A DNA stretch of 12,698 nucleotides from Spongospora subterranea (lineage: Eukaryota > Endomyxa > Phytomyxea > Plasmodiophorida > Plasmodiophoridae). The translations under genes were made by a program, and so were the position numbers. This document shows, piece after piece, positions 7,981 to 12,698 of the stretch. The notes under the pieces are model-generated. The model was not told the origin of the DNA and did not search any database. It saw only the letters and a list, made by a program, of their open reading frames with translations. Location: contig OUQQ01000587.1 in the NCBI GenBank assembly GCA_900404475.1, positions 1-12,698 of the forward strand, written 5' to 3'. Position 1 is the first letter of the stretch. Each line of letters starts with the position of its first letter.

Positions 7981-10900
7981 ATGGTTGAGCCGCAGCTAAA
8001 ACGAGTGAAATGTAATGGGGATTCCGTCACTATTGCAGGCTGTTGTGTTGTGTTCGAATGTTCGCCCGATGAGGGGTTCGAACGCGTTGGATGCGACGGG
8101 CATGAGGGGCTGGAAGGCGTTTCATTGTCGGATTTTGTGCCCAGTAAAGTGATGCGGTCAATCGGCAAGTTAAAGCTGACGCCAAATGGACTGCCCTCCC
8201 TGATAAAGCGCGGACATGCCAGCTGTAAAGTTTTCGTCGGCAGGAGTCAACCCATCGTTCATTTCGATGTTTCACTCCTATCACCAATTCTTTGTCGAAA
8301 TCCAGATTCAGGATTTTTCAAGGTACTTTCTGATAATCTTGAGCTTGTAAGCTGGATGATGGGAAATGACCCACTCGTCATGGATGACGGGTATTATGAC
8401 AATGAGGTTAACCTTGACGATATCAGTGATTTCTTGGACAGCATCTCCCCGAAAATGGTGCCGGAGGCTCCAGATCCACCTGGACTCACGTGTCAACTTC
8501 TTCCCTTTCAACGTCGCACGTTAAACTGGGCTCTGACTCGTGAACAACCTTCTGAACCGTCGAGCGACATTCATCCGCTTTTCCGCGAAGTCTACTTTGG
8601 TAATGAACAGCTTTTTTACAATCCATTCTCAGGGCGCTTAACCACGCAGCGGTTCACAAGTCAGAGTTTAAATGTGAATGGTGGATTATTATGCCAGACC
8701 ATGGGTCTCGGGAAAACAGTTGAGATCATTGCCCTTATTCTGTCGCACCCAGCTCCCAACAGTTGGATACAACCCCGTATTGATTCGACCTCTGTTCCCC
8801 ATCTCAAGGCAACCCTTGTCGTATGTCCTCCCGCCGTGTTGGGCCAATGGCAACAGGAAGTCGCGAAGCACGCCCCATTTCTGAGAGTTATCACAATTTT
8901 TACTGTTGCCGATTTTGACTCTAATATCAACTTCGCCGATGTTGATCTGATCTTGACTTCGTACGATCTTGTTCGTCGACAGCATGTATACTTCACAGCT
9001 AATGAGGCGTCACGTACTTCACGCAGTGGGACGCGGGCTGTTCTCCCAACCCCCTTCCTGAATGTTTCTTGGTGGCGCATCGTTCTCGACGAAGCGCAGC
9101 GTATTGCATCGGAATCGGCCACGACTGAATCAGCACGGTGTCTTTCCTCGCACTTGCGCTGGATTGTAACCGGAACCCCTATTTGTCGTCGTCTAGGTGA
9201 CTTATGCGGTCTACTGTCGTTCCTGGGCCAGGACCCGTTCGGATCATCCCGATGGTTTCAGCGTCTGATCCTTAACAAGTCCAACCGCAGCATCGGTCTT
9301 CACACTTTACGTTATATCCTGTCTCATCTAATGTATCGTCATGGAAAGGCGTCGGTCGAATGCGATATTGTGCTTCCGCCGATGATCCAGACTACGATTG
9401 CGTTGCCGTTGAGTGACGTTGAGCACGTTGCCTACTCTAAGCTGATGCGAAAATGCCGTACGTTGATGATGATGCCGAAAATCAGCACTGCAACGCGAAT
9501 GGCTCGTCTACGCCCCTTATTGTTACGATTACGAAAGATCTGTTGTTGCCCGTTCTTGGTCGGTGGGCGAGCTGAGTCTGGAACAGCTGCCAATGTTCTC
9601 CCTATTGTTGAGATCAAACAGCGAATGTGTCGTGAAGCCAGCGTTGAGTTAGACGCCGCTATTCGGTATCAACGTCGTTGCCAGATACATTTCGCCTCGG
9701 CTGTTGCAATTTCCGATCGTGATCTTGAACGGTCTCAAGACTTAATACGTTCTGTCCTCACCTTAGTGGAAGACTCCATCAGAAAGTTCCTCACTCCTGA
9801 GAACGACGAAGGCGATCAGTTGCGATTGCTTTCTGGGCGCGCCTTTATTCTTGAATCGTTGGGGGAGGTGCAACAAGCACATGACGTCCTTCTCAGAGTT
9901 TATCAGAGTATAGATGAATTGCTTTTATCGCAATTATCCAAAATGGTATCGCCGGATCTGGAGACACTATCTGCCAGCGACGATAACTCGTTATCGTCTG
10001 TCTTTGAGACCTATTCACGACGTTTCACTATAGCTGTTTTCAGTTTGATGATGAATCCGGTTTGCCCAGCTGCCGTCCAAGATTTACTTGCGATCAATGT
10101 GGCCCTGGACTCTTACGTTTCTGGTCTTAGCGAGGATATCGCAACGTCGATTTCCGAGACACCGATGGTCCTTGCGAGTCTTCGCGGACGTCTGCAAGCC
10201 GAATTGAAAGTTAGTGTTCGTCGTCGAAATCTTATTAGAGATTTAATTGCTCTTCGTGTGACCTTATTGGAGTGTTTATCTGATCTATCAACGCTTTCCC
10301 TGATGGAAGGGCAGATCAGCCACGGCGACGTTTTGGCTTCGTGTCGCCATACTTTGACTTTGTTGCCCATTGACAGAAGCCGTGAGGAAGTCGGGTTTGT
10401 GGGGGATGAAGAAGAACAAGATGATGAAAATTTTCGCCGCTCCGCTCAGGGCGTAAATCGGGTTGGGTTTCGTCTGGATCCAGGAACCGTTGATTTACTT
10501 GTACTTCAAGGATCGATAATGACGGCGAGTTTGAGAACGATTGAAAAGTTACTGTTGGATTCTCCAACGCAGACTTTAACGTCGCGAGTTGCGCTGATTA
10601 GCGTTGCAGTCGGGAAGGAATCCGCCCCCATTTCAGCGTCATGTTCATCGTGGATTTCGATTATGTTCTCTGCATTACGGTTGATGCTGTATATTCGGCA
10701 GCAAATTACAAACAATGATGAGAACGATGGCGTTGCGGGACGCTCTTGGGAGCGCTGTTTCTGCATACGCGAGGAATTATCCAACCTTTATCGCCGGCAG
10801 ATTGACCAGTTGGAAACGACGTATGAAGATGTTCGTGCTGGAGTGTTTCGAGCCTCGGCCTTCGACTCCCGCCGGGCAGAAGTTGACCTACGCCGTGCGG

Positions 10901-11742
10901 ATCAAGAGCTGCATTATCGAGAGAATGAACATCGGTATATTTTACAAAAGTTCACCGATGAACAGGAAGGTGAGCAGGCCCAAGCCGATCCCGATTTGTG
11001 CCCTATCTGTCGCGACGATTTAATCGATCCGATTGTGACGCCCTGTGGTCACATATTCTGCACCTCGTGTTTGACCAGTTATATTGGCAAGAGTGCTGGC
11101 GCCAAATGCCCTCTACGCTGCCGAATTCAGTTCTCATTGCACGACTGCTTGGTCGTTGAAGAGCCGGTTCCGGTTCCTGTACTGAACACTCCTTCACCAC
11201 CGGCTACATCGTCCCAGCTTTTAGGTGATTATGGGGCCAAAATCAATGACTTAGTTATCCGTCTTTTAGCGATTCGCGCCCAGGATCCCACAGCAAAAAG
11301 TTTGGTTTTTTCTCAATTTACGGATATGCTGCATATTTGTCATATGGCGTTGGCGGATCACGATATTGGCAGCGTTCAACTTCAAGGCGATTCGCAAACG
11401 AAAGCCAAATGCATCGATTTGTTTGTGAACTCTAATACGACGCCGGTGTTCCTAATTCCTATGGCATCTGGGGCTTCGGGCCTGACCATGGTCGTGGCCA
11501 GATTCGCGTTCATCATGGAGCCGAATCTAAACCCGAACATGGAAGATCAGGCGGTTAGCCGCATACACAGGATTGGACAGACGCAGCCGACACAAGTCCT
11601 GAAATTCATTGCGGCGTCCACAATTGAGGAGCGGATCGCGGCGATTCAAGAAAGGCGCCGAGCCAGCGGGGATGACAGTCAAAAAGGATTGGGCCCTGAA
11701 GTGTTCGATGAAACCACATTGAATGACATATTCACCTCGTAA
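7981..11742 (+). CDS. SNF2-family ATPase with RING finger (SHPRH/IRC20-like)
   Basis: A single 1253-aa frame with no intron; the ATG directly follows an in-frame TGA at 7975. Lobe 1: Q-motif LLPFQRRTLNWAL near 173-185, Walker A MGLGKT 241-246 (K245), motif Ia CPPAVLGQW 282-290, DEAQ box 370-373, and TGTP 397-400. A long helical insert (about 530-1000, with a probable coiled coil near 940-1000) precedes a C3HC4 RING: C1007, C1010, C1022, H1024, C1027, C1030, C1043, C1047. Lobe 2: SLVFSQF 1107-1113, SGASGL 1163-1168 and motif VI QAVSRIHRIGQT 1190-1201 with arginine-finger candidates R1194 and R1197. DEAQ plus a RING between the lobes is typical of SHPRH and yeast Irc20, nuclear DNA-dependent ATPases and E3 ligases linked to PCNA ubiquitination and replication stress; plant and animal members are about 1660-1680 aa. 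No PHD or linker-histone domain was seen. Oddities: QT replaces the usual DE before MGLGKT, and the last RING pair is C-x3-C. Confidence 0.9.
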   Translation: MVEPQLKRVKCNGDSVTIAGCCVVFECSPDEGFERVGCDGHEGLEGVSLSDFVPSKVMRSIGKLKLTPNGLPSLIKRGHASCKVFVGRSQPIVHFDVSLLSPILCRNPDSGFFKVLSDNLELVSWMMGNDPLVMDDGYYDNEVNLDDISDFLDSISPKMVPEAPDPPGLTCQLLPFQRRTLNWALTREQPSEPSSDIHPLFREVYFGNEQLFYNPFSGRLTTQRFTSQSLNVNGGLLCQTMGLGKTVEIIALILSHPAPNSWIQPRIDSTSVPHLKATLVVCPPAVLGQWQQEVAKHAPFLRVITIFTVADFDSNINFADVDLILTSYDLVRRQHVYFTANEASRTSRSGTRAVLPTPFLNVSWWRIVLDEAQRIASESATTESARCLSSHLRWIVTGTPICRRLGDLCGLLSFLGQDPFGSSRWFQRLILNKSNRSIGLHTLRYILSHLMYRHGKASVECDIVLPPMIQTTIALPLSDVEHVAYSKLMRKCRTLMMMPKISTATRMARLRPLLLRLRKICCCPFLVGGRAESGTAANVLPIVEIKQRMCREASVELDAAIRYQRRCQIHFASAVAISDRDLERSQDLIRSVLTLVEDSIRKFLTPENDEGDQLRLLSGRAFILESLGEVQQAHDVLLRVYQSIDELLLSQLSKMVSPDLETLSASDDNSLSSVFETYSRRFTIAVFSLMMNPVCPAAVQDLLAINVALDSYVSGLSEDIATSISETPMVLASLRGRLQAELKVSVRRRNLIRDLIALRVTLLECLSDLSTLSLMEGQISHGDVLASCRHTLTLLPIDRSREEVGFVGDEEEQDDENFRRSAQGVNRVGFRLDPGTVDLLVLQGSIMTASLRTIEKLLLDSPTQTLTSRVALISVAVGKESAPISASCSSWISIMFSALRLMLYIRQQITNNDENDGVAGRSWERCFCIREELSNLYRRQIDQLETTYEDVRAGVFRASAFDSRRAEVDLRRADQELHYRENEHRYILQKFTDEQEGEQAQADPDLCPICRDDLIDPIVTPCGHIFCTSCLTSYIGKSAGAKCPLRCRIQFSLHDCLVVEEPVPVPVLNTPSPPATSSQLLGDYGAKINDLVIRLLAIRAQDPTAKSLVFSQFTDMLHICHMALADHDIGSVQLQGDSQTKAKCIDLFVNSNTTPVFLIPMASGASGLTMVVARFAFIMEPNLNPNMEDQAVSRIHRIGQTQPTQVLKFIAASTIEERIAAIQERRRASGDDSQKGLGPEVFDETTLNDIFTS

Positions 11743-12234
11743 TTTTTAATACTGTAATATATGCTTAAACCACATTAATATGTGGGTTGCGATAAATGAA
11801 TCCAATGCCGAATCTTGTCTGGTCTCCCACTGCCTTATTTAGCAATCTTTTCCAATTGCAATGGTCAGCTGCGAACGTCCAATGATGACATTTCGGCGTT
11901 GATCGGTCCATCGAGGAGCTGGCTCGCGATGTCGGCAGTCCAGGTTCGGACTCATGGTCGGAACAAGAAGCTCGTAAACGTTCGTACGCATCCTTTACCC
12001 ATAGTTGGCAATGTGTTCAAGCTGCATGCAACATGAATAGGGTTTATTTCATGTCGCACACCAATCCCTGGAGCTCATGGTCATTCAATGGGTAACCCCA
12101 TTGATGAAAGAAGTTGTTCTTTTTCTTCTACAAAAAGGCCATTGGCAATACCTCCACTGCTCAAGAGGATTGATCAAAGTCTGCTCCAACCATTTTTGGC
12201 ATTAATCACTCTGTTTTTTCCCGCCGGTGAGATC
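11743..12234. other. 3' flank of the SNF2 gene up to the LTR
   Basis: AT-rich sequence directly after the stop presumably holds the 3' UTR; no canonical AATAAA was found, only variants such as GATAAA near 11790. Two small perfect-stem hairpins are present: CCACAT-TAAT-ATGTGG at 11770-11785 and TCAATGGG-TAAC-CCCATTGA at 12085-12104. No convincing coding region was seen; an open frame at about 11815-12036 lacks an ATG start and any motif. Confidence 0.4.
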
Positions 12235-12460
12235 TGTTAGGACTATTTATATGCTGTAGTGATGGGAGGAAGGACGGAGAAGCGCTGACAGAAGAGCGAG
12301 AACGAAGGAAGAAGAGCGGATGGAGGAGAAGAGGCGAGAGAACAGGGAGAACGAGTATATAGTCGGAAAAACGTTTGATGATCGAACTGAGCAGTCCGAT
12401 CACACAAATTGCATTATATACAGAGGTATTCTCAGTGTCATTATATATAGAGTTATAACA
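12235..12460 (-). repeat. 3' LTR of a Ty3/gypsy element (226 bp)
   Basis: Read on the minus strand, the LTR begins TGTTATAACTC at 12460 and ends GTCCTAACA at 12235, giving TGTTA/TAACA inverted ends and the usual TG...CA borders. It starts 3 nt after the pol stop codon, with a short purine tract (GGAGAAGA) just before it that can act as the polypurine primer. An internal TATATA is followed by a long pyrimidine-rich stretch (minus strand), as expected for a transcription start region. The insertion-site duplication would include the bases just left of 12235 (GAGATC), but the partner LTR is outside the window. Borders are inferred from one copy only. Confidence 0.65.
12356..12361 (-). promoter_or_regulatory. 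Putative TATA box of the LTR promoter
   Basis: TATATA on the minus strand sits about 100 nt into the LTR. A strongly pyrimidine-rich stretch (minus strand) lies directly downstream, consistent with the U3/R boundary of an LTR promoter. The call rests on position and composition only. Confidence 0.35.
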
Positions 12461-12463
12461 GTA

Positions 12464-12698
12464 TCATCTTCTCCAGTTGGGTAGTAGCTGGTTTTCTGGG
12501 TGATTCTCATGAAATTTCGATGATTCTTTGAATAGGGCGGGAGTGGCACTAGCAATGAGAGGTTTCGCGGGTTCCCACGTTCTGTCTTCTTCGATAGCGT
12601 GTCCAATTTTTCTGCATTAAACTACCGTAACAACAAAGGTATTGCTCAATAACCTGGTTAACTCGCTCGGTCTGACCATCAGATTGTGGGTGACGGGA
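12464..12698 (-). pseudogene. pol: Ty3/gypsy chromovirus pol remnant: integrase core joined to chromodomain tail
   Basis: The window edge opens inside the integrase core: [19 protein letters not shown], including the Glu of the DD35E triad within GQTER, continuing to QKNW at 12603-12614. In intact elements this is followed by an LLPxAEFAYNN-type stretch and then several hundred more residues. Here the frame instead goes to a TAG after about 20 unrelated residues. In the next frame, starting at about 12604, the sequence reads [13 protein letters not shown] and then FHENHPENQL, the end of a chromodomain as found at the C-terminus of chromovirus integrases, and stops with TGA at 12464-12466, next to the LTR. 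The simplest explanation is an internal deletion of roughly 0.7-1 kb that also shifted the frame, so this copy cannot make a functional integrase. Deletion size is estimated from general family architecture, not measured. Confidence 0.8.

Larger units (their letters stand above)
12235..12698 (-). mobile_element. Partial Ty3/gypsy chromovirus (LTR retrotransposon), 3' end
   Basis: The LTR plus the pol remnant define the 3' end of a minus-strand element that continues beyond the right edge. Integrase GQTER and a C-terminal chromodomain place it in the chromovirus branch of Ty3/gypsy, common in fungi, plants and several protists. Chromodomains are thought to direct integration to marked chromatin. 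It lies about 490 bp downstream of the SNF2 gene, convergent with it, and does not interrupt any recognised gene. The internal deletion means it would depend on other copies for mobility. Confidence 0.75.

Noticed and set aside
8661..9122. Long minus-strand open frame of about 150 codons inside the SNF2 gene
   Set aside because: It lies antisense to conserved ATPase motifs, and its translation shows no domain. It is a shadow of the real frame.
11815..12036. Plus-strand open frame downstream of the SNF2 gene
   Set aside because: It begins at a non-ATG codon, has no recognisable motif, and lies in the 3' flank next to a retroelement; treated as chance.
1..12698. CRISPR arrays, bacterial operons, tRNA or rRNA genes
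   Set aside because: No regularly spaced repeats, no rRNA-like conserved blocks and no cloverleaf with A/B boxes were recognised; the split genes indicate a eukaryotic chromosome.

Overview
The window is nuclear DNA from a eukaryotic microbe. Several genes are split by very short spliceosomal introns (48-57 nt in the best-resolved gene), and 3' ends carry AATAAA-type signals. No bacterial operon layout is visible. The gene content combines a plant/protist-type vacuolar sorting receptor, a multi-pass RING protein of the plant/protist kind, an SHPRH/IRC20-type SNF2-RING protein and a chromodomain Ty3/gypsy retroelement. This suggests a protist such as a plasmodiophorid or oomycete more than an animal or yeast. 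The species cannot be fixed from the sequence.

Layout from left to right. (1) 1-90, minus: the start of a gene with a clear signal peptide that runs off the left edge. (2) 472-727, plus: a possible two-exon small protein of unknown family, followed by AATAAA at 876. (3) About 1124-1682, plus: a twin CX9C (CHCH-type) protein whose last exon is clear and whose upstream exons are tentative. (4) 2590-3646, plus: a four-exon, four-TM protein with a C-terminal RING-H2 that has Gly at one zinc-ligand position. (5) 3647-5238: no gene seen. (6) 5239-6943, minus: a five-exon vacuolar sorting receptor of 497 aa, reconstructed with all junctions in phase and ending in a YxxPhi-tailed single-pass membrane segment. 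(7) 6944-7980: mostly unassigned, with an open stretch at 7726-7954 whose C-terminus looks like the end of a BRCT domain (weak). (8) 7981-11742, plus: an intronless 1253-aa SNF2 ATPase with a RING finger between the two ATPase lobes. (9) 12235-12698, minus: the 3' end of a decayed Ty3/gypsy chromovirus, with a 226-bp LTR preceded by a pol remnant in which the integrase core is joined out of frame to the tail of the chromodomain.

The genes do not form an obvious pathway. They look like ordinary housekeeping genes: endomembrane cargo sorting, membrane-anchored and nuclear ubiquitin ligases, and mitochondrial redox-type import. No clearly new multi-gene system is visible. The points most worth checking are the altered RING ligands in both RING proteins, the non-canonical motif I of the SNF2 protein, the internally deleted retroelement, and the two unassigned coding candidates.
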